Of a stretch of DNA of 64,000 nt, positions 45,151 through 58,145 are shown piece after piece. Source of the stretch: Cymbidium sinense. Taxonomy: Eukaryota > Streptophyta > Magnoliopsida > Asparagales > Orchidaceae. The translations under genes and the position numbers were made by a program. The first letter of the stretch is position 1, and every line of letters starts with the position of its first letter. The notes under the pieces are model-generated. The model ran no database searches, had not been told where the DNA came from, and saw nothing but the letters and a program-made list of their open reading frames with translations. The stretch is from NCBI GenBank assembly GCA_021442155.1, contig CM038217.1:144581643-144645642 (forward strand), written 5' to 3'.

Positions 45151-47384
45151 GATGTGGGAGCAAGCCCCCGTGGCACTCACTCATTAGCTGCTTTAAGATG
45201 GGCTGATATACTACCTTGCTAGTATGTCACCCTAGTGGTCACTTGTCTGGTGGATGTGAGACCCCACATTTTCATCTTGACTTGACCATTGCAAACCAAT
45301 GAGCGCCTTATTAGTTTGGTAGGTCTTACTGCATAGCTGGTCAACTACCCCGTGTTGACTTTGTTTAAGAGGATGTAAGCCTACATGCTTTCTTCTTGAA
45401 CTAGCCATCATGCACTGACTAGGTCGAGTATATTTGAGGCTTAGGGTAAGTCGCCCAATAGCTCCTTTTCTCCTAACTACTTCAAGCCTGGGTTTATTCC
45501 TTACACATAACTCCTCCCTTAGTAGTCGCCCTAGGTCGGATAGCCGGTGTCAAGCTGAAGACAGACTATTCCGGTGATCAGTTTCACTTTAGAGAGATGT
45601 AAGTCTACACGCCTTCTTTCTAAACTAATTATCACAAATCGATGGGCACCTTAGGTTGGTTGGTTATCACCATGCTAACGGTGACCCACCCGGTGCATAC
45701 ACCACTCTTGGTAGATGTGAGTCCCCAAGCTTTCTACTTGAGTTGGCCACCGAATACCTACAGGCTTTCTTTTATAGAATTTTGGATAACACCCCTAGTG
45801 GCACCTCGCCTGTGGGGACTCTATTTGGATCATGTTCTTAGCAACCCCCTTTAGACACTACCTGAGTTACCTTTGGATTGGATAGTCCCCCTTTCTTGGT
45901 AGCCACCCCTATGTTTGGAGAATTTATTCAGCAAATGCACTGATTCTCCCTTGTTCTAATAAGTCTGAGAGAGGACTAGGCTGATATAAGCTCCTTCTTA
46001 GTGTGGTTCCTCACAAACCAACAGGGCCCATGCAAACATAAAATAAACAAAATATATCTTCACTTGTGGATTAGGAATTCAAGCCCCACCTTTCCCAAGT
46101 AGGCATCCTATTTAGAGGCGTGTCGCAAAACTCCTATAGAATTGTTTGACTACTTTGAGTTGAGATAAGTCCCGAGTCAGCACTCTCTAAGTAGTGGCCC
46201 TTAGGTCAGGTTCAAACTTATTGTGCCACCAAAGAGTCACCCCAATGGTTGTCTTTGCTTTGAAAGATATAAGTCTATTACACATTCTTTCCAGTATAAA
46301 CTAATTGTAGGTCGGGTTTGATTTATTGCACAAGCAACCAATCACCAAGTGGTTCCTTGTGTAGTCAGATGTGAGTCCCCATGCTTTCTACCTAACTTGA
46401 CCATTGCACACCGAAAGGCACCCCCTTGGTTGGTTAGTTCTACCACATGGTCGGTAGACTATCCCTTTGGATTTGTAAATCTAAGACAAGTTTAGGCTGA
46501 TTTTAGCTCCTTCTTATTGGATCCATCATACACCGAGAGGATCCATAAAATTAATATAAATGTAATCCAGTCAAATGACATTATCTTGACTACTTTTGAG
46601 TTGATATAAGTCCCAGAGCATTCATTCAGTAGTCCTAGATTTGGTCTGATTTGTTACATTCAACAGATCACCCCAACGGTTGTCCCCTACTTTTGGAGAT
46701 GTAAGTCTGTTACGCTTTCTCCCTAGCACAGTCACTGTACACCGAATGGAAACACCTTAGGTCAAATAGTTCTACCATGTGGCTGGTGGACTACTCTTTT
46801 GGATTGGTAAATCTAAGATAGGCCAAGGCCGACATATACTTCTTCAACCATCAAATGGGTCCATCTCAAAATGTAAACTTAAAACAAATAATCAATGAAC
46901 TTCTCCCCAATGAGGTATCAATCATCCCAACCTCCCTAGTGGAGTCAATTGAATCCAATTCAAATTTTCATTCCCAGTGCACCCTCAAAAGAAATCCCAT
47001 CAAATCCTTATCCTTGTTGGATAACCTGAACTTTCTTCCCTAGTGAAAGGTTCATGCATCTATCCTTGGTGGGTTATACATTCTAATCCCAGTGGATACT
47101 CCACCCAAATCATACCTTACATTCAAACCCAAGCCCCTTATCCTTAGTGGATAACCTGAACCTGCTTCCCTAGTGGGAGGTTCACATGCTTAGTGGATCC
47201 CTTCTTCCTCCCTTATGCCCTTGGCATGAGTGGAGTTGCATTACACTAAGATCTTGATTCCTTCTACACCTCGGGTTTAGGAGTAGATCATTTTTGTTAT
47301 GGTTTGTAATCCTTTGAACATTGTTGATCATCTCGGTCAACACCATATGCGGTGTGCCTTGTCACACCACTGAGCACCCTTTGT
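45150..47384 (+). repeat. 3' noncoding region of B with degenerate tandem repeats
   Basis: Repeated phrases GATGTGAGTCCCCA(A/T)GCTTTCT, CTTGACCATTGCA and GGTTGGT(T/A)..TCTACCAC recur about every 200-300 bases (about 45255, 45715, 46370 and 46700). It is the inverse counterpart of 3660-5850. Its last bases before the LTR are GAGCACCCTTTGT, shared in C as ACCCTTTGT. No long purine run is visible, so the position of the polypurine tract is unclear. Confidence 0.6.
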
Positions 47385-48529
47385 TGACCTCACTTTTGAG
47401 TGAGCTCTCAACTTCCTCATCATAGATCTAGGACTCTTATAGACACTAAGAGTTCCTTAGTCTTAAGTAATTATGTGAACACTTAATCCTAGACTTAGAA
47501 GAGTTAGCCAGAGGAATAAGTTATGCCTTAGGGATTTAAGAGGACTTGCTTACCCTATAGCCCTAACCTAATTCTTGCTTCCTTCTTCAAACCAAACCTC
47601 AAATTAAAATCCAAATTCCCAAAAACTAAATCCAACTATCTAATGATTGAAATCCATCACTAAATTCAGACTCTAAACCCTTTCCTAAGCCCTTTGACTT
47701 TATCTTATGGACTTAACTTTAACCTAATCCAAATAAACTCCAATCCATTTGATTTTATAAATTATCAAATTCAATCTCAAATCAAACTCCAAATCATAAA
47801 CCAATTCCAAACTCCAAATGATTGAAACCCATGATTAAATTCAAATTCCAAATCTCTTTCTAAGTCATATGAATCACCTTCATATGCTTAGTCAAAACTC
47901 TTTCAAACCAACTCAAGCTTAGTTGATTTCTTTATAAATAAATAATTACTTATATTTATATTCATAAATATAAATGAAATTCAAAATCAAACCATTCAAA
48001 TCAAATCAAACCAAATCAAGACCCTTCTTAATCCATATGGACCCACCTCCATAAGCCCAATCAAATCTTGATCCAAATCAACTCAAACATGATCGATTTT
48101 TTTATAAATTAATCATTCATTCATTTATATTCATGAATATAAATGAAACCCACTCTCTAATTACCAAAAATAAATCAAATTAATTCAAAACTCAAGTAGC
48201 CCTTTTTGACCTATATCCCTAAGCTTAATCAAATTTGCTTTCAAATCACTCCAAACTTAAGTGATTTTCTCATAACCCATTTATATCTTTATTTATATTC
48301 ACAAATATAAATTAAATATAAATTCAAATGACCAAACCAAACTAAAATCAAATCAAATTCCCAATTTTAGCCCTTTTAGCCAAACTTTTGAACTTGGCTA
48401 AATGACATCTAAATCAACTCAAAACCCATGAATTTCTTCATGATTAAATTATTCCTTCAATCATTGATCCAAATATAAACATAAACCACCATTTTCAAAC
48501 CAAACCTAAGTCAAGTCCATATTGACCCT

Positions 48530-49520
48530 TTTGACTTGAAATTTTCATATGAACCAAAACCCATATGGCTCCAAACCAAAGTCCATATTGACCCTTTTAA
48601 CTTGCAATTGGACTTGTATTTCCATATTAAATCCATATATCAACTTAACTAAACTCGAATCAAATCTTGATCAAGCCAATTGACCTATTTAGGCTCACTT
48701 GACCTAAAGTGACCTAAAAGATCTTTTTGAGCCAAGTTCTAATCCAACCCAAATTGGACTGAACCTAGCCCACCTAAACCTAAATCATGATCAACAATCA
48801 TCATGGGGTGATCAACCACCTTGAATTATCACAAACCAAGTCAAACCTAGCCTTTGACCAAGACAACATTTAGCCCAAATGAAACCCAAACTAGCCAAAA
48901 TTTATCATATGCCAAATTGATTGAAACCATTGACTCAAACCCATTCATATGATTGAACACTTGACCAAACCATCACTTGAGCCAAACTAAGCCTAATTGG
49001 CCATTTGACTAAGTTGACCCAAATTATTTAAAAGCCAAAATGTCAAATCATGATTTAATCCAAATTGATTGCAACCAATGGCTCAAGTTCATTCCAAATC
49101 ACTTATTGAACTTGACCAAAGCCATAATTGAGCCCAAGTTGACCAATTGGTCAAATTGAATAAAATTCAAATTAATTCCAAATTAAACCAAATTAAAACC
49201 TATAATCATTTTTAATTAACCAATTGAACTTGACTCAACACCTAACCCAACCCAATTTGGTCAAATTGGTCAACTTGACCAATTTGATATTTTTGAATCT
49301 AAATGAGTCAAAAGCAAACCTAGGCTAAACCAATTCAATCCAATTAAACCAAATCATCAATTGAACCTAACCTAAGTCTTAGTTTGACCCAATTTGACCA
49401 ATTGGTTAACTCAACCCATCCTAACCCAAATGAACTCATTTTGACCAAATGAAGCCAAATCACTCCAAACCAACTTATGGGACCCTAAGATTTGGTCAAA
49501 ATCGACCCACACATGTCGTA
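48530..49520. promoter_or_regulatory. TTGACC/GGTCAA cluster in 3' LTR of B
   Basis: Fourth copy of the cluster, with TTGACCAATTGGTCAA at 49139-49154 and many single TTGAC/GTCAA words. W-box function is inference. Confidence 0.5.
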
Positions 49521-52479
49521 ATTCATTCCCAAATCAACCTAAAAGCCAAGTGGGTCTCAGCAAGGGGATTACCCATCAAACCATGGGATTTTAGCTTCAA
49601 AACCAATGGATCCATGCCAAGTCAACTCTCTCATCCCCATGACAGCCCCTTCTCACTCAAAAGAACCTTCCCATGACCCACCTAGGCCACCTAACACACC
49701 CTAGGTTGGCTAAGGACCTTTGGGAGGTTAGTTGACTCACCTTGAACCCATACCGAGTACCCAATGGATCAAAGACCCTACAACTTTGGCATAATGGATC
49801 CATGTCAGCCTCTCATCACTTCTCCCATCCCACGACATGTGAACCGATGGAACAACTCGATGGCGGTGGTGGTGAGCATGAAAATCATGTGAATATCGTC
49901 CATTCATCATGGGAAATTTAGAGGTATACCCCTTCAATTCAGCAACACATGGATTGCATCATGTGAGTCCCGCCCATTCAAACCCTCAGCATTTTCCGGA
50001 TCCCAAGCCCTCTCGTTAGCATTCCTCTCCTCCTAGCAAGGCTGAAATAGGACACCACTCATTTGAGCAATACTCCCTCTCCACTAAATAAAACACAAAT
50101 TCCTCTTAGCCACACCATCACCATACTTCGTCGAACCCAAATGAATCATTTCCTAAGCTCCCAGGTGGCCGGAGGTGGGACTTCAATCAAAGCTGAAGCC
50201 TTCATGTGCGTGGATTGATTGATCGAGCATTCCACACCAAATCAAGGCTGGACTTCTTCAACAGAGCCTCGCTTCACTTAGGAGAAGCTACCTCTGATGA
50301 CTGCTAGACATTAGCTCCGGTGAGATAATTTTGCAAACTGAGCCTTGTATGCAAAAATGGGTTGATCTTTTTTGAAGGAAATTTAAATCGCAAGTGAATT
50401 CGATTATTGGATGTGTGTCTCCCTTCCCCAAAGGTGCAAAAATAATTTGGAGATAATTGAAGCTTGGGTGAGCTAGATCGAATGAGGGAAGATGGACAAC
50501 ATCCTTATTTCATCGCTCACAAATGATAGATCATGAGTAGTCTATCCCATGTGATTTGAATGAATAGCTCTCATCAAATCCTGCAGTAGATCCTTTGATT
50601 TCTCTCTTAACCTGTGGATCTGATCATGGTCATCCGATCTTAGATTGGAAGATTCATGGAGAAAGCCTATCCACCGTCGGCTGAGTCAGCACAAGGGTGT
50701 GACTACTTAAATAGTCAATCCCATCACGCCATGTGGAAAACACGCTGCGTCAGCTGCCATGTGGCCTGATGGGATTAAGGCTTTAATTAGGGCCATTTAA
50801 TTAGTTTTTAATCTTGAAACTTCCTAAAAGCATAACTAATAAAAAAATCAAAAAATGCAAACTTAGACTCATTTTGTAGATATTTTAGAGTAGAATCTAG
50901 AAAATTATTATTAATTAATTTTTAGTGATTTTAGTTTAATTTTGGGTTTTCAAAAAATTAATTAGCTTAATTTCACCTTAATTAATCACTCAACTAATCT
51001 CAAATTTTTATGTGATGTTTAGGGGGATGACCTCTACCTCCCTATTTTTTTGGGATTAATTACTTAATTAGGAAATCACTTGATTAAGCCTAATCACTCT
51101 TAATCTAATTAATCATAATTAATGAATGAAGCGGTAACTTGATTAATCATTTAAACAATACATCTCTTGAGCGGTAAGATAACTTATGGGATGTGGTTGG
51201 GGATACTTTTCTAATTCATTTCTAAGTTTTTTTACCTTTAAAAATCAAATTAATTAATGGTTAATGAAATGATTAATTAATTAATTAAGTGGTTAATCTT
51301 CAAGATAAGGAAATCATAATCTAATTGAATGTTTAAAATGATTTAGGGATTAGGATTGGGGCCTTGCCCTTGATCCTTTCCCCTAAGTTAATTTTGTCAT
51401 TCCAATTAAAATATAATCAAAGTGTTTAATCAATTAATTAAAGGCTTAATAAAAATAAAAATAAAAAATAAATTCATCCACACCTAAGAAACTCTTAATT
51501 GATCTTGGGTAGCTCCTTGGGTGTTCAATAACCCAAGGTGAGAGATAATAAAATTATGGTTATCTCACATGTGTGAGAATACCATAAAAGTAGTTAAGAG
51601 AGATCCCTTAAGCAATTAACAATTAATCATAATCCAATTGCATTAGGCTCCTTTCATTTCTTAAGAGGATTGCAAATTCACTTTCCATGTGATTGCATAT
51701 CATATTGGCTTATTATTAATTAGTTAATTAACTTAAAGTGACATAGGTAAGGGCTAATTAATTCACTTAATTCATACCCTAACCTAATTAAAAGATAAAA
51801 TCAACCTAAATATTCTTCATTAAACCAAATTAATTTATACATGGGGAATTGGCCCTGGTTTAGCAAACCTCTTTCATTTTCCCTAAATCAAATCAAACTC
51901 AAAGTTAAAAATGTATTTAAAGAATTTTAGTTCATTTTAAATAACCTTATTTAATGTGATTGTCCTTAGGAATTAATTGGGATGAATGAAATCATGTGCT
52001 TACATTCCTTTATTTCTTTCCAATCATGTTAAATATTGCTTGCCATGAAATCATGCATTCATTTCTTTAAAATTAATTAAATGATTTCTTTTATGTCAAA
52101 TTGCATGTGCTGGCTTAAATTAAAATAAATGTGGCTATTATCATTATTAAATAAAACATTATTTTCAAAAGCATACAAATCAATTATTATAAATGAAATG
52201 ATGTTAATTACAAATATCTATGAGCTTGCATGTGATGATAATATAAGATGTGCAATATGAAGTTCTCTTTCCTTATCTTTACATGGATTCACATAGGATT
52301 TGCAAGTGTATAGTTTATTTGAAAAGAACATAACATTTGCCTAAATCTATTCCTATTCCTCTCCATGTTAAGACTTAGGAAGAATTTCATATCACATATG
52401 TAAATCACACAACCAAATCAAATATGACTTATTGCATGATTCCTTATTCATGTGGTTCTTTTTTACATCCATATGTATA

Positions 52480-52810
52480 TGAGAAAATGGTTTATTAGTC
52501 TTGACACCTCGAGGTCGAGGCTTTAAGTAGCCCTAAGTAGGTCTTGTACCTTACGCCCCTGGTGCAAAAAAATAATGGCACCATTCTCACTTAAAATTCT
52601 TATACATATGCATGTATGATGTGGACAACGAATAATAATTATAAATCGAATAAATCAAACATAAACTTTGCATGGGTTTTTCCTATCCTTATAGTTGCTT
52701 ATACATCTACATGTATCTAAGAAAAGTGGTATATTAGTATAGACATCCCGGGGCTGCAAGGCTTTAAGTAGCCCTAAGTAAGTCTTGCACCCCTCGTGTA
52801 GAAATAATGG
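52480..52810. repeat. Two copies of the variable LTR unit (3' LTR of B)
   Basis: Two units at about 52485 and 52720, each with GAGGCTTTAAGTAGCCCTAA-like sequence (AAGGCTTTAAGTAGCCCTAA in the second) and CTTG(T/C)ACC. Same arrangement as 31955-32275. Confidence 0.7.
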
Positions 52811-54073
52811 CGTCACTTAAAACTTTTATACATGTGAATGTGTATAGCTAATGGATGAAAATCCTCTTTTTATAATGATATGTGTATCTAGCTAATGGAT
52901 GAAAATTCTTTATCTATGTAAAATGACATGCATTCATAATTCAATCAAATGAAATATTCAAATTCCAAATACATTTCTTTGCATTCATCATTCAAGTATA
53001 TTAAAAAAATATATAAATTGCATGTATATGCTTAAGATTTACTCATATGCATTATATACATGATGGAAAGAAATAAATGAATATGTGCCATGTGATAGTA
53101 ATTCATCCTAATTAATCTTAAGGTGCCTTTCTTATTGAATAGGGTTATTTAGGATGAACATAAACTTAGGGTTAATTAAAACACATAATAAACCATTCAC
53201 TAAAGAAATTCACTAATGAACTTGCTTTAGAAATGACTTAAGGTATGGATGAAAGAGAGATCCTCTCTTCTCTTTATAACACTTAGTTATTTTGTGTAAG
53301 CTAAATGAAATAAAAGAAAATATCAACTAAAACTTACAAATCAATTAAATCACCTAAAGAAAAATCGACCCTTTATAAATTAAATTCCTTACACTTAGTA
53401 AAATTATAACCCTAAAGCCTAGTTAGAACATACCACACAAGCCTTGATGCACACACTTTAGACTAAGTCACCACTTCTAGCTTTATGTTAGGGCGGTATA
53501 TGGTTTGATGTATGCTTATTTTGATGTATTATTTTAGAGTAGATGTTAGGGTGTATGTGCGTAGTCTGGATGTTAGGCCACTATTTACCTAATCATATAT
53601 TTTGTAGGGGGTCGTGGTTAAGGGGCCACTGTAATAAAAATATAAATTCTTTTATTGTGTAGGCTGCTTATACCCCTAAGCATAGCCTAAGTTAGGACAG
53701 TGAACTTGGTTACCCATGTGTGGGTGCTAAGTCCAAATATCTATATAACTTGGGTTGTATGGTGTGTTTAGCTAACATTTATTTTGCAGGTATAACTAGA
53801 TTTACTTTCCTTCTTTTAATGTAATATAACATTAGGATTAACATAAGTGTTATGGGGTATTAGGATGAGCATTGGTTATAAGACCAAGTCTGATACACCA
53901 TGTGATGCCTTTGGAGCAAGCTACATCCTAATCAATACAAACGAAAGAAAGAAATGCTACAAATCAAAATAAAGAAATGAAAGATGGAGAGTGAAGAATG
54001 GAGATGAATAATGAAGACCCCCATAACTCTTATCATTTTATAATTGTAATTATTCTTTCATTATACCGGGATG

Positions 54074-54097
54074 TATAAGGGTAGAGCTCGGCTACCC
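54074..54097 (+). promoter_or_regulatory. Candidate LTR core promoter block, 3' LTR of B
   Basis: TATAAGG overlapping GGGTAGAGCTCGGCTACCC (54079-54097), the best-kept form of the TATA plus 6-bp-stem block. It is about 0.7 kb from the LTR end, so it could drive read-through into the sequence to the right. Confidence 0.45.
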
Positions 54098-54791
54098 ATA
54101 TTTCTTCTCTAGTTGTATGGCGGCACCCGACTGCACTAGCCTTTTATTCTTTTATGATAGCTTTTAAAATTGTTTGATATTTTATTGAGCTTGTGCATTA
54201 GAAATAACATATCTTTTCATAGTTTGTTTATGAATTGGTGATTGTTGTGTGGCCTAGATGCGATTAGGCTCTTAGGATAAAAATAAATTTTCTACCCTAT
54301 TAACAACTCATAACTAAATTTCCTAAAATAATTCATAACCTCACATAAAAAATCCTAAGCATTAAATCAAGATAATAAAATATTTTAACAACCCCTTAGC
54401 TGGATGATTGTATGTATAAGATCATGCATAACCATCTTGTTTCACTCTTACTAAGAGAGGACTTCCATCTTTGCTAGATAAAAATGGGCTTAACCTTTTA
54501 AAGCCTATGATGGAAGAACACCTCTTTTCCTTTTGATTTGGCCTATAATCAACTTCTCATGCATTTAGGCATACAAAATCTTATAGTCTATGTCAAAATA
54601 AAGAGTCTAAAATCAAATAAAATTTGATAAAATTTTGCACTATATTTAAGTCATTATTCATACCCCGCATGTTCTAGTCTCTTAGGGAGTGAGTTTAAGG
54701 ACTTAGTTTCTTTCCTAAATAAATAATAGCCTAACTATCTTGCAAACCATGTGACTTGCCTACATGGTTTTAAAATGTAGAAGGAGTTAGC

Positions 54792-55545
54792 CGATTGCCA
54801 CTCCAGGCGGTAATAAGTCTACCAGTCAGGTGGTTTACTCTCTCATGTAAAGGTAAATCATATGCCCATTTTTGCCTTAGATTTAGGTCATGTTTTGGCT
54901 CGCTAGAGGTCCATAGATTTAGGATATGAGGTTAGTGTTTCTCTTTGTGGGCTACAAGCATAAATCCTCAGCTCTTAGGCATTTTCCCAATCTTGTATTG
55001 TGGAATTATAAGTCCTAGATTTCTAATAAAATTTCAACTCAAATGAATAAATCTCCAATTTCAAATTATAAAGACCAACCATAGGATAGATCAGAGTGCT
55101 CACTAGGCTTCCCAGTATCATGAGCACACCCTACTTATCTCCTTTGGCTTCAATAATAACTCTCCCCTTTTTGATCCATCCCATTTGATCTTCTAAAATA
55201 CAACTAATTTTTTGATAGCCTATCCTTGAATTATTTAGAGATAACAATCACCTATTTTAATCAAGAGTATTCTTAAGGAATTCACTTTCCTTAGGATGTA
55301 ATTAACTATGGAGGTTTTCCTCCATAGGAACTTTCTGAAATTTAAATAAACCTTTTCTTTTCCATGTAAAGTAGGGAAAAATCTCTAGTATATTCAAGAC
55401 CCATCATGCCTTAGGGTCCTTATTAGGTGATTAGGTTCATTATAGGGTAGTGACTTCTATCTCTTGAGATAGTATAATACTCCTTGATGTCATACTCGAT
55501 CACCTTAATAAGTACATCCCTAGATCTGCGTAGTGTCTCGGCACA
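54792..55545 (+). repeat. PBS region and truncated leader to the right of the 3' LTR of B
   Basis: CGATTGCCACTCCAGGCGGT at the PBS position, then leader sequence homologous to 25063-25815 and to C 16260-17030 inverted. It contains the GTGCTCA (55096-55102)/TGAGCAC (55121-55127) hairpin. It ends at GATCTGCGTAGTGTC (about 55540), the same place where the leader at 25815 ends, and is joined to the middle of another LTR. Confidence 0.7.
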
Positions 55546-55559
55546 TATACACACAAAAG

Positions 55560-57763
55560 CCAAACCAAAATAAACACTACACATGATTAACAAAGGCACA
55601 TACTTGCTTATTTTTCTTTACATGTGTATGTATGTGTGGATAAAGGATGAAAACCCTCTTTTATACTAAAAATACATGCATACAAGATCTATTAAGTGAT
55701 TAGATTAATTAGCCATATGATTTGGAGCTTTCTTTCATATTTTCATGTATATAAATTTACATATGTTTGAATTCAAATGAGTATATTGTTTGGGCATCCC
55801 AAAAACATGGAGCTTTAGCTAGCCCCAAGTCATTTGATTATCTCACTCCCTAGTTAACAATGACAAATACCTATTTAACTTCAACCTTATGTATTTTTGT
55901 ATAAGAATTTGGATAAAGCTTTAAATTAATATGATTAAATGATTCAATCAAATGAGAAATAAAAACTTCAAATACATATCTACATTCATCATATGAGTAT
56001 GTTAAAATGTGATGCATGAATAGATACACTTAGGATTTAAAATCATATGCTTATTACATGTGATGGAAAAGAATGATTTGATATACATCATGTGATAGTA
56101 ATTCAATTGGATCAATCTTAAGATGCATTTCATATTGGTTAGAATTATTTAAAGTGAACCTAAACTTAGTTTTAATTTAAAAATGTGTAATAAGCCATTC
56201 TCTAAAGAAAATTAAATCAAATTAACGTGCTTTAGAAAGTGGCTTAAGATAGGGATTAAAGTGGGTAATCCTCTTCCTTCACTTTATAACACTTATTTGC
56301 TAAGTGCAATCAAATGAAGCAAAATAAGACATAAATTTAAAATTACTCAAATTAATTAAATAACTTGAAGTGAAATCAACCTTTCATGTTAAAGTGAGTC
56401 CTTCTACACTTAGAAAATATAACACTAATGCCAAACAAGACATACCACATAAGCCTTAGCACACACATTAGAATTAAATCATCACTTCTAGTCCTAAGTT
56501 AGGATGGTGCATGGTGTGATGTATATTTTATTTTGTGATGTATTATTTTAGACTAGATGTTAGGGTGTATGTCTCATTGACTGGATGTTAGGCCGTGATT
56601 TGCCTAATCATATTTTTAGCAAGGGATTGGGCTTAAGGGGCCACTGTAAAAATAAATATAAATGCCTTGCTTGCAAGTTACTTAAGCCCCTAAGCATAAT
56701 CCGAGTTAAGATAGGTGGGCTTGGTTACCCATGTGTAGGGTGCTAAGTCCAAATTATAAATATAACTGCTTGGGTTGTATGTATGTTATGTTAACTTCTA
56801 TTTTGCAGGTGTAGTTAGATTTACTTTTCCTATTTTTAATGTAATTTTGTATTAGAAATTAGGATTAGTGCTATGAAGGTTTAGGATGAGCATTGGCTAG
56901 AAGGCTTTATCTTAGGTTGCCATGTGATGCCTTGAAGCCCACCAAATCAAAGAAGAAAGGAATGAAGAAATGAAGAAATGAAGAAGATATGAAGACTTGA
57001 AGAATGAAGGATTGAAGACCCCCCATAGCATTCATTTATTATAAACCATAATTATTATTTCATGCTCTGGGTTTTATAAGGGTAGAGCTTGGCTAGCCAT
57101 CTTTTCTTTTTGGGTTATATGATAGATCTGATCGCACTAGTCTCTTATTCTTTTGCGATAGTTTTATAAAATTATTTGAGGTTGCGTTTAGTTTATGCAT
57201 TAGAAAATGACATGCTTTTCCTAGTTTCTTAAATGATTGATGTTTGAATGTGTGGTCTGGATGTGATTAGGCACTTAGGGTAAAAAAAATTTTCTACCTA
57301 ACTAATTACTCATAACTAAAATTTTCTACTACTCATAACTTCACCATAAAGCCTAAGTTTTAAATAAGATAATTAAAAGATTTAACCTTAGATGGATATT
57401 TCTTATTTCACATCATGCATGTATATTATTTTGCTTTTGAAAATAGGGGAATGCTTGAATTATGAGGGCATCCGTTATGTTAGAAAACACCCTTTCTCAT
57501 TAATTTAGCTAATAACTTATCTTCATCATGCACGTAGACATCAAAATGCTAAAGCCTTTGTCCAAATGAAGTGTAAAAAATTGAATAAAATTTGAAAAGG
57601 TTTTGCATTATATTAAGTCATTATTCATGCCACTCATGCTCTAGCCTCATAGGGAGTGCATTTAAGAACTTTGGTATCTTTTCTAAATAAATAACGGCCC
57701 AACTATCTTGCAAACTCATATGATCGAACCACATAGATTTGAATCATAGGAGGAGTTAGCTTG
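55560..57763 (+). repeat. LTR fragment E (3' third of an LTR, plus orientation)
   Basis: Colinear with about 52800-54791, starting inside the LTR and ending AGGAGGAGTTAGCTTG just before a PBS. It includes GACTAGATGTTAGGGTGTATG (as 20-base pieces at about 56550) and the promoter-like TATAAGGGTAGAGCTTGG at 57073-57090. The left about 5 kb of this LTR is missing. Confidence 0.75.
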
Positions 57764-57790
57764 TGGCGACTCCAAGTAGTTGTAATCCCA
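57764..57790 (+). other. Best-preserved primer binding site of the family
   Basis: TGGCGACTCCAAG follows the LTR end, with TGG at 57764-57766. Most other copies differ by several bases. It ends at ATCCCAGCAAATG, directly before an inverted leader piece. Confidence 0.6.
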
Positions 57791-58145
57791 GCAAATGGAT
57801 GCCACATAGATTTTCATTATTCTCTTCCTTGGGAAGGAAGGTGGGACACCACGTAGATGCACAGATGTACTCATTAGGGTGATCAAGTATGACATTGGGA
57901 ATGATGTACTATCTCAAGAAAATCATCCTTACAATCACTAATGGGACTCAAGATAATGGGTCTTATATGTAGAAATCTTTCCCTACTTTACATGAAAGGT
58001 AAAGTAGGGTTTATTTAAACTGGGTTTGTTAAGTTCCCTATGGAGCCAAACTCCTATGTTTAATTACATCTTAAAGAATGAGATTCCTTAGGAATATTCT
58101 CGATTAAGGTAAATGATCATTGTCTCCAAAGATTTCAAAGTAAAT
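57791..58145 (-). repeat. Inverted leader fragment of element A
   Basis: Homologous on the minus strand to leader 16350-16645 of C. It starts with two close copies of GATGCCACATAGAT / GACACCACGTAGAT (57791 and 57846) and runs to CTCCAAAGATTTCAA (58126-58140), where it abuts gag sequence. Confidence 0.65.

Larger units (their letters stand above)
28304..54791 (+). mobile_element. Element B: degenerate Ty3/gypsy (Tat/Ogre-like) LTR retrotransposon, about 26.5 kb
   Basis: Both LTRs and all expected internal parts are in the window: 5' LTR 28304-34187, PBS, leader with hairpin array, gag, protease, RT, RNase H, second RNase H, integrase, 3' noncoding repeats, and 3' LTR 47385-54791. The internal region is about 13.2 kb. 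Total length is at the extreme upper end known for plant LTR elements such as Ogre. The coding part is broken throughout, with readable frames no longer than about 120 codons. The 5' flank is AATTAT. No matching target duplication follows the 3' LTR, because the sequence there runs on into another PBS and leader. Confidence 0.85.
47385..54791 (+). repeat. 3' LTR of element B (7.4 kb, most complete LTR in window)
   Basis: Starts TGACCTCACTTTTGAG at 47385 and ends AAGGAGTTAGC at about 54791. It retains the segment of about 1.03 kb (51012-52045) that the 5' LTR lost; the same segment is present in C (about 19440-20460) and A. Parts: hairpin minisatellite (47880-48330), TTGACC cluster (48530-49520), GC-richer island (about 50640-50780), two copies of the 280-bp unit (52480-52810), and promoter-like block (54074-54097). 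It is followed by a PBS and leader instead of flanking DNA. Confidence 0.87.
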
